A stretch of 8,164 nt of DNA from Thermoplasmata archaeon (GTDB lineage Archaea; Thermoplasmatota; Thermoplasmata; Thermoplasmatales; Thermoplasmataceae): contig JAKBQK010000019.1 of the NCBI GenBank assembly GCA_021835265.1, positions 1-8,164 on the forward strand, written 5' to 3'. The translations under genes were made by a program, and so were the position numbers. The notes under the pieces are model-generated. The model did no database searches, was not told the origin of the DNA, and saw only the letters and a program-made list of their open reading frames with translations. Positions 1 through 7,700 of the stretch are shown in pieces (position 1 is the stretch's first letter; each line of letters starts with the position of its first letter).

Positions 1-56
1 CTTATTTGAAATGATAACCGAAAAGCAAGGAAACCAAGAACCAAACACCAGTTACC

Positions 57-63
57 TTTAAAA
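57..63 (+). promoter_or_regulatory. TATA box for the short gene at 84
   Basis: TTTAAAA is centred 24 to 25 bases before the ATG at 84. This is the archaeal TATA-to-start-site distance, so the transcript would begin at or next to the start codon (leaderless). No Shine-Dalgarno-like sequence lies between the box and the ATG. The same geometry is seen at the larger genes of this window, which supports both the box and the short gene. Confidence 0.45.
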
Positions 64-83
64 CACAGCTATAATGCTGATTC

Positions 84-263
84 ATGATAGATTGCGAGAA
101 CTTTGGTGAAATAGTCATCTATAATAGAAAAGGTCAGAGCAGAACTATTGATCATGAAGCCACTGTTAAACTCTGCAAGAAGGCGCAGGAAGAGGGAACT
201 GGAATAGAAGAGATAATTAAGAGAGAAATCGAGCCTGATTTGAAAATGCTAAAGTTTGTCTGA
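84..263 (+). CDS. Small hypothetical protein, 59 aa
   Basis: This is an open frame from ATG 84 to TGA 261-263, preceded in frame by a stop at 78-80, so it is not the tail of a longer upstream gene. I do not recognise the family. The product begins MIDCENFGEIVIYN, a short beta-like N-terminus. From about residue 23 it becomes a charged, helix-like region (DHEATVKLCKKAQEEG, then an IEEIIKREIEPD stretch). It has two cysteines (C4, C31), no membrane segment and a balanced Lys/Glu content, so it is probably a small soluble cytosolic protein. A TATA box 24 bases upstream fits a leaderless transcript. It converges with the propeller gene, leaving 74 bases between their stops. A regulator or a nucleic-acid-associated protein is possible but nothing proves it. 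It could also be a chance frame. Confidence 0.5.
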   Translation: MIDCENFGEIVIYNRKGQSRTIDHEATVKLCKKAQEEGTGIEEIIKREIEPDLKMLKFV

Positions 264-337
264 CTTTTAGGTTATAAATAACGACTTTCAAGGATTTACC
301 TAGTGAAAAGGGTGTGTCAGGAATCGCTAAATACATA

Positions 338-1453
338 CTAGGCGGCTATTACCGAAACTCCCTGTATCCGGGGTAAATCATTTGCGATCTCTTTCCAGGT
401 GTCACCCATATCCATGGAAGCATAAACCTCCCCCGTAGTTGTACCGAAATAAACACCTGGTTCTGGTAAATTGTCATTAGTTAAACAGTCTCTAAGAACG
501 CAATTGTGGACTTTTGGAGGTAGGCCATTTGTAAGGCTATCCCATGTTTTACCGGCATCGGATGATCTCAGAACGGTTAACTGCCCCTGAATGCAGGAAT
601 TGTGTTTCTTGCATCTCCCCTGGTTTGCCGGTATGGTGAAAATATTTTCAACATCACCGGGCGTAACTGTAATTCCGAAACCATGCCTGTTGTTTTCCGG
701 ACTTATATCAGACCATCTGTCCCCGGAATTTGTGCTGCTGAACACGCCGCAATGGTTCTGCTGAAATATTGTGTTACGTCGTGAAGGAGAAAGCGCAAGC
801 TTGTGGGTACATGAATGAACACCCTGTAAATGCTCCCTCTTCTCCGCTTCAACGGAAATCGTCTTCCCTTTAGAAGAATTGAGGCCAAATTCAAGTGGGC
901 ATTCATCCAGTAATCCGTCTTTCAGGACTTTCCACTTTTTTCCATAGTCATCAGTCCTGTAAGTTCCATTACCTGACGCAACAATATAAAAACGATTCTT
1001 TTTATTTGGATCACTCTTTATTGTGTGAACAGTTAACCCAGTGGTTCCGAAACCCCAATCAATTCCCCAATTGTTCCTGTTTGGGGCGTCATATAAACCG
1101 ACAACTTCCTCCCATGTGTTTCCTGAATCAGTGGAACTGAACATATGCCCATATTGTGTTCCCGCAAGGAGGTTGTCTGCATTATGTTTATCCTGTTCAA
1201 TTGACCAGACCTTTCTTACTATAAGACCCCTGCTTGACTGCCCCCAGTTCTTGCCCATATCGTCTGAGCGGAAAATACCCTCTGTAAGTGTTGCAGCAAA
1301 TAATTTTCCATCATCAGTTGATATTATGTTGTTGACACTCTGATCACTCATCAAACCTTTACTGACAGACCATTTCCTGCGATAATTTGAAGATTTTAAG
1401 ATAAACGCACCTTTTTCTGTGGAAACCGCTAACCTTATTTCATTAGATTGCAT
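338..1453 (-). CDS. BNR/Asp-box beta-propeller protein (WD40/YVTN/BNR-like)
   Basis: The 371-residue product (from the ATG at 1453) is built of beta-propeller blades marked by Asp boxes (S-x-D-x-G-x-x-W). These are SDDMGKNW (63-70), STDSGNTW (107-114), TDDYGKKW (167-174), STNSGDRW (240-247), SSDAGKTW (297-304) and SMDMGDTW (346-353), plus a decayed SSNYRRKW at 21-28. The segments around QNHCGVF (about 232-238) and GVYFGTTTGEVYAS (332-346) match what I know of a widespread bacterial family, often labelled exo-alpha-sialidase or glycosyl hydrolase. The FRIP motif and arginine triad of true sialidases are not visible, so I make no enzymatic claim. There is no convincing signal peptide or membrane segment. 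An in-frame TTG at 1495 would add 14 residues (MTKTLIAVSSYIFL). I prefer ATG 1453 because MQSNEIRLAVSTEKGAFIL aligns with typical family N-termini. Both starts have a TATA-like element about 27 bases upstream, so the choice is not settled. It lies 108 bases behind the channel gene on the same strand. Sporadic presence in archaea would suggest acquisition from bacteria, which is inference. Confidence 0.8.
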   Translation of the reverse strand: MQSNEIRLAVSTEKGAFILKSSNYRRKWSVSKGLMSDQSVNNIISTDDGKLFAATLTEGIFRSDDMGKNWGQSSRGLIVRKVWSIEQDKHNADNLLAGTQYGHMFSSTDSGNTWEEVVGLYDAPNRNNWGIDWGFGTTGLTVHTIKSDPNKKNRFYIVASGNGTYRTDDYGKKWKVLKDGLLDECPLEFGLNSSKGKTISVEAEKREHLQGVHSCTHKLALSPSRRNTIFQQNHCGVFSSTNSGDRWSDISPENNRHGFGITVTPGDVENIFTIPANQGRCKKHNSCIQGQLTVLRSSDAGKTWDSLTNGLPPKVHNCVLRDCLTNDNLPEPGVYFGTTTGEVYASMDMGDTWKEIANDLPRIQGVSVIAA

Positions 1454-1477
1454 CAAAAATATATAGGATGAAACTGC

Positions 1478-1483
1478 TATTAA
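1478..1483 (-). promoter_or_regulatory. Possible TATA box for the propeller gene (ATG start)
   Basis: TTAATA on the minus strand is centred about 27 bases before the ATG at 1453 and would give a leaderless message. A competing box, CCTTAAAAGG at 1518-1527, sits at the same distance from the alternative TTG start at 1495. The sequence alone does not decide between them. Confidence 0.3.
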
Positions 1484-1517
1484 CGTTTTTGTCAATATTA
1501 ATGTAAAGAAAAGTTAC

Positions 1518-1558
1518 CTTTTAAGGGTATATTCAGAATCCACATAACATTTAAAAGG
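1518..1558. repeat. 8-bp inverted repeat between channel and propeller genes
   Basis: CCTTTTAA at 1518-1525 and TTAAAAGG at 1551-1558 are perfect reverse complements separated by 25 bases. They lie in the spacer just after the stop of the channel gene and before the propeller gene. The pair could be an operator, a weak hairpin in the readthrough transcript, or two AT-rich TATA-like boxes in opposite orientation. In AT-rich DNA an 8-bp match over this distance is not strong evidence. Confidence 0.25.
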
Positions 1559-1561
1559 CTG

Positions 1562-2584
1562 TTACGAAGGTTTATTTGAAGAAATAAAGATCGCATAATT
1601 TGCATCTATCTTACTCTTCGGATCTGGGGAAAACAAGAGGTCGTCACCTTTTCGCAGGGCAAGAATTATCTTTCCTGTTTTTTCCATGTATTCCTTAAAC
1701 TCCAGGAAGGGTTTGCCTATGAAATTGGACTCAATAGAAGATTCAATGAATTTCAGCTTACCGTTTGCAGAAAGCAACTCGGAATAAAGTTTTGAAACTC
1801 CAGGATTAAGTACCGCATTGGATATCAGCATCGCGGAGATATTCCCTCTGATGATAATTTCATCAACGCCAATCTCCCGCGCATGCACTTCACTGGCACG
1901 CTGCAACAGTTCTGCTACAATATATGCTTCTGGATTCATTTTCCTTACAGTCATTGCAGCAACCAGCGATTTCGCATCAACTGCAGCAGGATCCTCTGAT
2001 TCATTCTTTCGGTCCGGTAAAATGACAACAAAATCAGATTTGTTGATTCCCGCCTTCATCAGATCCTCTCTTACGAGGCATGAACCGATCACGTAATCAA
2101 CGTTTGATTCTTCAAACTTAGGTTTTGTATTTGTTAATAGAAGAACGGATCTTCCTTCAGTGATAATGTCTTCAGCAATCTCAGATGCCTGATCGTTGTA
2201 ATTGCATATTACCACATGCTGCTTCATTTTGGTCTTCGCCTGCCCCAGTCTTCTGGCCAGTTGTGAATCCACTATGCTAACCCCCAGGTTAGCAAGTATG
2301 AAACCAATGCTGCCAATACCTGCTACCATAATGAACATTCCGTTTAAACGGGCATAAAAACCAACTATAGGAGTATCACCATATCCTACGGTTGTAACTG
2401 TCTGCATGACCCACCAGAGGCTGTCAAAAAGTGAATGAACTCCGGATGCTGGATTGTTGTATTGCAGTAGATATTCAGAAAATACAGCATAAGTGAGTAT
2501 AATCGCTGAAACAATTGCCGCTCTTACAATACCGATTCTGACTATCTTCCTGAATCTTTTGAAGATGAGGGGAAACAGTACCAC
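1562..2584 (-). CDS. Two-TM potassium channel with RCK domain (MthK-like)
   Basis: The 340-residue protein is a potassium channel subunit of the two-transmembrane type, expected to work as a tetramer gated by its cytosolic RCK ring. TM1 is about residues 17-40. The pore helix and selectivity filter TTVGYGD are at 64-70, and TM2 is about 79-105. A TrkA-N (RCK-N) Rossmann-like domain starts at M120 (MKQHVVICNYND) and runs to about 245. A TrkA-C-like domain with the core LKFIESSIESNFIGKPFLEF covers about 276-340. Total length is close to MthK (336 residues). The usual GxGxxG nucleotide loop is replaced by CNYNDQASE (127-135), so binding of NAD(H) or similar is doubtful, as in MthK, where divalent ions gate instead. 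Ligand residues cannot be assigned here without an alignment. The start is GTG at 2584; no in-frame ATG precedes TM1, and a TATA box sits the right distance upstream for a leaderless GTG message. It is divergent from the DUF2079 gene. Likely role: K+ conduction and membrane-potential or osmotic balance, which matters in acidophiles (inference). Confidence 0.92.
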   Translation of the reverse strand: MVLFPLIFKRFRKIVRIGIVRAAIVSAIILTYAVFSEYLLQYNNPASGVHSLFDSLWWVMQTVTTVGYGDTPIVGFYARLNGMFIMVAGIGSIGFILANLGVSIVDSQLARRLGQAKTKMKQHVVICNYNDQASEIAEDIITEGRSVLLLTNTKPKFEESNVDYVIGSCLVREDLMKAGINKSDFVVILPDRKNESEDPAAVDAKSLVAAMTVRKMNPEAYIVAELLQRASEVHAREIGVDEIIIRGNISAMLISNAVLNPGVSKLYSELLSANGKLKFIESSIESNFIGKPFLEFKEYMEKTGKIILALRKGDDLLFSPDPKSKIDANYAIFISSNKPS

Positions 2585-2594
2585 GGTCAGAAAT

Positions 2595-2623
2595 CCTGTC
2601 CATATATTAAAACAATTTACAGG
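2595..2623. repeat. Inverted repeat bracketing the channel TATA box
   Basis: CCTGT at 2595-2599 and ACAGG at 2619-2623 are perfect reverse complements arranged symmetrically around the TATA element at 2602-2612. The placement would suit a dimeric repressor competing with TBP. The arms are only 5 bp long, so chance is a real alternative. Confidence 0.22.
2602..2612 (-). promoter_or_regulatory. TATA box of the potassium channel gene
   Basis: On the minus strand TTTTAATATAT is centred about 23 to 25 bases before the GTG at 2584. This predicts transcription starting at or beside the start codon and is the main reason for accepting the GTG. No Shine-Dalgarno sequence is present. Confidence 0.5.
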
Positions 2624-2660
2624 TAAAAATTTCCATTTTGAAGATCCGGGATTCCCTTCC

Positions 2661-2668
2661 TTTTAATA
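2661..2668 (+). promoter_or_regulatory. TATA box of the DUF2079 gene
   Basis: TTTTAATA is centred about 33 bases before the ATG at 2698, so a start site near 2690 would leave a leader of only 6 to 9 bases. A small dyad, GGGATTCCC (2648-2656), lies just upstream where a BRE or regulator site would be. The channel and DUF2079 genes therefore fire in opposite directions from one 113-bp region. Confidence 0.45.
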
Positions 2669-2697
2669 GAGAATAACGATAATCCAGAAATACTGAA

Positions 2698-4437
2698 ATG
2701 GAAAATCAGGCATCAGGTAACGGGGGCATTCTCTCAAGGCAGCAGAAGAAATACATCGCAATAATTATTCCTATTGTTGTAGCTGCCATGTCAATTATTT
2801 CCTACGTGAGATATCTTGACTTTTACACATCAAACTGGGATCTTGGTATAGAGATGCAGATGCTTGGAGATAACTTCCATGGGTACCTGCTGTTTGAAGC
2901 TGGTGATTTTGAAACTTATGGGGTGCTTTCTCACCTGGAGATACATTCAACTTACATTGCCATCCTTTATTCTCTTGCATATCAGGACCTCAGTGAGCCT
3001 GTATTCCTGTTCATATCCCAGGCAATATTTTTTTCAATTTCCGTATTGCCACTGAATGCAATTTCACGTCACTATGGGCTAACAGACCGGCAATCTTTCT
3101 TCGTTACAATAATTTATGTCACAAATGTTGGGTTTATTGCGTCACAGATGTATGATTTCCACTGGATGTCATTGATACCCCTGGAAATTCTAACGCTTTT
3201 CTTTCTTCTGACAAGAAAGAGATACTTATCCTCTGTAGCTGTAATTGTGATAGGATCCCTGACACTCGAGGTATTTCCACTTCTCGCATTAGGAATATTA
3301 CTGTTCTTTTATTATGAAGATATAATTTCCAAGGGTAACCTTAAGAATAATTATCTGACGGTAAGGAGCATTTCAATAATTTTCTTGTCAGCACTTTCAG
3401 TTGGTATCTTTCTTTTAATCAAGGAGGCACAGTATGAAATCCTGCCGTCCTTATTGCATAATAATATTGCGGTCGGCATCCTCAGGAATAACTACCCTGA
3501 AAATCTTTATCCAACATCTTTTTCCCTTTATTCAACAGGATCTGCAATACTTTACTGGGGTATTTTATATTCTTCTTTAGGGCTTATCCCGCTTTTCTAC
3601 CGCAGGCACCTGCTGATCGCACTTCCCTGGCTATATGAATCCATAATCGTTGTTCCCCAATATGCTACAATTCAGGATCAGTATAGTTTTATAGCTCTAC
3701 CTGCGCTGTTCATAGGGCTAATCCTTGCAATAGGAAAGGGGAACCGGGAGCCTGCAAAATTCAATATTATGCTTAAAACTGCCGTTTATTCCATCTCAAT
3801 CTGTTTGTCTGCAGTTTTTGTGTATGAATTTACGTTTTTTTATTATCCAACACTTCGGGTATTTCTCTCTGTGGTTATAGCATTTATTGTGTTTATGGTA
3901 ATCATATTAATGAATAATTCCAGATCTTTGAGCAGTTTTTATAGAAAACACAAAAGTGCAATCGGATATGCAATGGGAATTGTCTTAATATTATTGGTAC
4001 TTTTCAATCTAGTAATTGGCCCACTTGATCCTTTGAACGAGGAAAAAACAGTTGATTCAGGTTATGCTTTCTCGTATTCGCTCAATCCAGAATATCAAGA
4101 TTTGGTAAAGATGAAATCCCTCATACCGAAAAATGCGAGCATGATCACATCTGATAATCTATTCCCTTATGTGGCATATGATCCTAATGCTTTTTCATTT
4201 TACTGGAACACGCCTGCAAATCTGTCTTTCTTCATATACGATAATCTAAGCCTTAATTTTTCCTTCAGCTATGTATTAATAGATAAAAGCCAGGTGAGTT
4301 ATATCCCTAATAACGTTCTCATACACATTAGGAAAGACTATGGACTAGAATCTATTATCTATACTGCTCTGTCCTATCCCGGAGATATCTGCCTTTATAA
4401 GAAAGGTTACAATGGTCCGACAATAGCATATTTTTAA
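2698..4437 (+). CDS. DUF2079 polytopic membrane protein, GT-C-like
   Basis: The 579-residue protein has roughly 11 to 12 hydrophobic spans between residues 19 and 441, followed by an outer domain of about 138 residues. It matches the DUF2079 pattern. The first outer loop has NWDLGIEMQML (46-56) and SHLEIHST (78-85). Then come SQAIFF (107-112), MYDFHW (151-156), a membrane glutamate in LTLEVFPLL (E191), and QDQYSFIALP (326-335). The tail opens with the typical LIPKNASMITSDNLFPYVAYD and contains YVLID. DUF2079 proteins are related to GT-C glycosyltransferases, which use polyprenyl-phosphate sugars on the outer membrane face. The acidic residues of the first loop (D48, E52) are where GT-C enzymes carry their catalytic base, but activity has not been shown for this family as far as I know. 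The start is ATG 2698, with a TATA box 30 to 37 bases before it. It stands alone, divergent from the channel and 343 bases before a sequon-rich surface protein, which may be a substrate (inference). Confidence 0.88.
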   Translation: MENQASGNGGILSRQQKKYIAIIIPIVVAAMSIISYVRYLDFYTSNWDLGIEMQMLGDNFHGYLLFEAGDFETYGVLSHLEIHSTYIAILYSLAYQDLSEPVFLFISQAIFFSISVLPLNAISRHYGLTDRQSFFVTIIYVTNVGFIASQMYDFHWMSLIPLEILTLFFLLTRKRYLSSVAVIVIGSLTLEVFPLLALGILLFFYYEDIISKGNLKNNYLTVRSISIIFLSALSVGIFLLIKEAQYEILPSLLHNNIAVGILRNNYPENLYPTSFSLYSTGSAILYWGILYSSLGLIPLFYRRHLLIALPWLYESIIVVPQYATIQDQYSFIALPALFIGLILAIGKGNREPAKFNIMLKTAVYSISICLSAVFVYEFTFFYYPTLRVFLSVVIAFIVFMVIILMNNSRSLSSFYRKHKSAIGYAMGIVLILLVLFNLVIGPLDPLNEEKTVDSGYAFSYSLNPEYQDLVKMKSLIPKNASMITSDNLFPYVAYDPNAFSFYWNTPANLSFFIYDNLSLNFSFSYVLIDKSQVSYIPNNVLIHIRKDYGLESIIYTALSYPGDICLYKKGYNGPTIAYF

Positions 4438-4481
4438 TTGGTTGAATTTCATTCTTTTCGATGAAACATCTTCGCTGAAAA

Positions 4482-4491
4482 TAAGATCTTA
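4482..4491. repeat. 10-bp perfect palindrome
   Basis: TAAGATCTTA is identical to its reverse complement. It lies 45 bases after the DUF2079 stop and 290 bases before the surface gene start. It could be a protein-binding site, but a single AT-rich palindrome of this size may also be chance. Confidence 0.25.
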
Positions 4492-4546
4492 AATGATACG
4501 TTTTAATCGAAGTTTTACCCCATTGGTTGTATGAATAGATGAGCCA

Positions 4547-4566
4547 TTTCCTTTCCTTTTTTTCTT
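4547..4566 (+). terminator. Oligo-T terminator after the DUF2079 gene
   Basis: This is a 20-base pure pyrimidine tract containing seven T in a row (4557-4563), 110 bases after the DUF2079 stop, with no stable GC hairpin. Archaeal RNA polymerase commonly terminates at such T runs. A second T-rich stretch follows at 4618-4641. Confidence 0.4.
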
Positions 4567-4743
4567 AAAATGAGGAAAAATTTCCAAGATCGGAACACAG
4601 CTACCTGAATAATGTGTATTTCTTTTTAGATTCTTCCTCTTAAATGTTCTGCTTAAACCTTTTCGATATTTATATTATCTGCAGTCCGCTATAAACAAGA
4701 TAAAAATCGTTTAAGGTTGCTTAATCTATTAACAAATAATATT

Positions 4744-4760
4744 AAAAAAAGTTTATATAT
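4744..4760 (+). promoter_or_regulatory. BRE and TATA box of the surface protein gene
   Basis: An A run (4744-4750, BRE-like) leads into TTTATATAT (4752-4760), the best archaeal TATA box in the window. Its centre is 25 bases before ATG 4781, so the message should be leaderless. The in-frame TTG at 4760 overlaps the TATA box itself and lies upstream of the expected transcription start, so it cannot be the start codon. The quality of the box suggests high expression, as expected for an envelope protein. Confidence 0.65.
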
Positions 4761-4780
4761 TGTTAGTTATCCCTTCATCG

Positions 4781-7700
4781 ATGATATCCATCGTAAACAA
4801 AAGAGTAATTGCGGTTGCTACAGTGATTCTGTTTGTCGTTACATTCGCATCCTTTCTTATGTCGAACGGGGCAGTTGGTTATAATGAATCTGGAACAAAC
4901 GTCTCTCAGGATCACCAATACTCCTCCCAGAACAATTTGTTAATTAATTCGATGCATGACAGCAGCAAATTAGTTCAGGCCTCAGGATTACCAGGAAACA
5001 TCCTGGGGAAACAAACTACAGGTCTAAATGCAGTGAATAGTAGTGTTGCTATGAACAGCCTTGGTTCAGATTTGCAGTATAATATTACCATAGATGAATC
5101 TGGATTAAACCTTTCGTGTGCGAACTGGGAGACCGAACTGGTTGGTACGTCTGGAACCAGTTATACAACCACAGCAACCACTTCTTCCTCTGCAACGGCT
5201 TCTTTTAAAGATGCTTACTTTTACCAAGGTTATAATTATAAGCTTGTTTTCTCTGTATCACCCAATACATTCAATTCTCATTTTGTGACACTTTATAATT
5301 TAAATATTTCTGTTACCCCTTTATCTGATGTATACAATTACACATACAGTGTTGATTTTCCAGCTTTGTTTGAACAAACATTCACATTCACAAATGTATA
5401 CCACACAGGCTCATGTATTGAGGGGACAATATCATTCAATAATACAAGCTCGCCAATTTCTTTCTCACAAAGTTATGATGTTGGTTACTTGGCCCTCCCC
5501 AAAGGTGATTATAAAATTGTTTTAAATTACAACTACTCGCAGTTAAGTATTCCAATCACCGTCTCTGGTAAAGCCTCATATTCAGTACAGTTTGAGCTTT
5601 ACAAAGTTGAAATCACGGTTTCATCTAATTACTCTATTTCTAGTGATGAATTATTTGTAGAAGAGGCAGATCTTAATCCATTCATTACATGTCAGAATAC
5701 CTTGCCTATGCAGCTTAATGGAAACAATAGTTATGTGGCTTACCTGGGCAATGGCTCATATACTATTCTCTTGATAGTTCCGATAACATACACAGTAAAT
5801 GGATATGCATACCAGGATTTATTTGCCTATGCTCTGGATCAGGATTTTTCGTTGTCCGGGGCACCATTGTCCATAATGGCATCATCACCATCATTGACCA
5901 CGCATCTGGTGACCTTTAGCGGAGTTTCTGATTCTATCGATATCTCACTGGAATACGAGCAGTCTTATGCTTGTGGATTTACAAACGATCTTTTCTATAA
6001 TTCAACATCTGGGACGATAAGTGAAAATATCACAACGCTGTCTGGGCCAGTTGTAATTGAGGCAGATGTTGAGAACTCATCCCAGCTTTATAGTTACCGT
6101 TTGGCATTTTGTTTCGATTCGCCTTCAGGAGCTAATATTACGGTTCCATTACACAAAGTCTCTGTGGACGCAGTTGGAACGGTAGCAGGATCGAGCACAG
6201 AATTTGCTGCAACTGATCAGATTCATGGTAACTTTGGTATCTCATTATTTGGCAACCTGCAGGTAACATTTTTCAATATAGATAGTAATAATGCTACTTT
6301 TTACCTTCCTTCATCTGGATCGCAAATCCAGGTTAAAAACGACTATTCAAACTCAAATGGTTGTCTTTCTCAAACATTTACTGATAACATTACATCATCT
6401 ACGCAAGAAGTTAATGCGGATTTCCTCACTCCCCACAACATTTCACTCTCACTTTCTATCCAGAATGTTCCAATAGGGTCTTCACATTCAATCAGTATTT
6501 ACGGTCAGGTTGGTAACATTTCATTTACGTCAACGTCCTATTCAACCGCTTTTATTTCACCATATGCGAACGTTTCAGTGTACTTACACATATACACTTG
6601 CTACTCTTTATCCCAAATATCATATTGCGATAGCTTTTATTCTGATATAAATACAAATTCTGCCTCTTTTACAATTTATCCTCTGTATTTACACACAATT
6701 GAGATAGCAAACCCTCTAATCAACGTCAAAGGGGACTATTTGTTCGACTTTGCGATAAGTTCGTCCAAGATAACAGATCTTAACTACCTTAACCAATACT
6801 CTCACTCAATATACAATGTTTCTTCGACTGAAATTACCGTTACTAATAGTACCGGAAAGGATCTGAATTTAACGTTCCTTGCACAGAATGGAACATTCTA
6901 TGCCTATACCATTTTTGCGAAGTTTTCTGGAACTTTTCAAATTGGCAGTATTTTTTCGCTGTCTTATTCGTTCTTATCAGTTGGAACCATTTCTCTGAAT
7001 TCTACATCAGTCACATCAAATAAAATAAGTATTCCTGAAGTGACATTAGCCACTGTGACGATCAATCAGAATGGCTTACCACTCCCCTCGTTATTCAGTT
7101 ACTTCAGTTCCACATCTGGTAATTACTTTGGTTTTGTATATGCTGAATCGTTTTATCCCGCTGACTTTTACTTGGGAGTTAAAAATGTCAGCTTGAATAT
7201 AATTCTGCCAGTCTCTACCAGCGTTCAGGTTACAATGTACAGCGACACGCCATTTATTATGTTCGACCCAGAATCCGAATCATGTTCTGTTTCGAATCAT
7301 ACAGACTATAAGACTGGCCTTGTTTTGCCCTCTGAGTATGAAGTTGCCAAAACTTACACGGTAAGTTTTGTTGAAACAGGCCTGCCTACCGGAACCTCCT
7401 GGTCCGTTACTTTTAATGGATCCACCAATGAATCTAGTACGAACACCATAACATTTACAGAAGCAAACAGCTCATATCAGTTCACCATTGCTTCGATTTC
7501 CGGATATACAGTATCACCCGCTTCTGGTACCATTATTGTAAATGGATCCTCGGTAAGCAAGGATATTACATTCACGCTTAAGTCTACAGTTACTAAATAT
7601 CTGGTCTCTTTCGTTGAAACTGGTTTACCTTCCGGGACCTCATGGTCGGTCACTGTAGACAGCATGACAAATAGTTCGACTGGTAATACAATAAGCTTCA

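Larger units (their letters stand above)
4438..4780. other. Non-coding spacer before the surface protein gene
   Basis: No open frame of useful length is visible on either strand; the ATG codons here run into stops within about 15 codons. The spacer holds a perfect 10-bp palindrome TAAGATCTTA (4482-4491), a pyrimidine tract (4547-4566), a small dyad GGAAA/TTTCC (4574-4585), a second T-rich stretch around 4618-4641, TATA-like runs near 4668-4676, and the strong TATA/BRE of the next gene at its end. It is by far the longest spacer in the window, so it may carry extra control sites for the surface gene or a small untranslated RNA, but I cannot identify one. Confidence 0.6.

Noticed and set aside
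2..61. Open frame from the window edge ending TAA at 59-61 (tail ...EKQGNQEPNTSYL)
   Set aside because: It could be the last 19 codons of a gene entering from the left, but it is too short to recognise and other frames are equally uninformative.
602..1343. Plus-strand frames opposite the propeller gene (602-784, 895-1140, 1041-1343) and a minus frame at 703-906
   Set aside because: They are antisense or out of frame to a gene with a clear domain pattern, show no family motifs and have no promoter. They are shadows.
338..1453. True sialidase
   Set aside because: Asp boxes alone do not define the enzyme; the FRIP motif and arginine triad are not visible.
1818..2096. Plus-strand 92-codon frame opposite the channel gene
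   Set aside because: It is antisense to the conserved RCK domain, with a low-complexity Ser/Ala/Ile-rich translation and no start signals.
4458..4610. C/D-box-like words (GATGA and CTGA) suggesting a guide RNA
   Set aside because: The boxes do not match RTGATGA well, the spacing is wrong and no terminal stem pairs.
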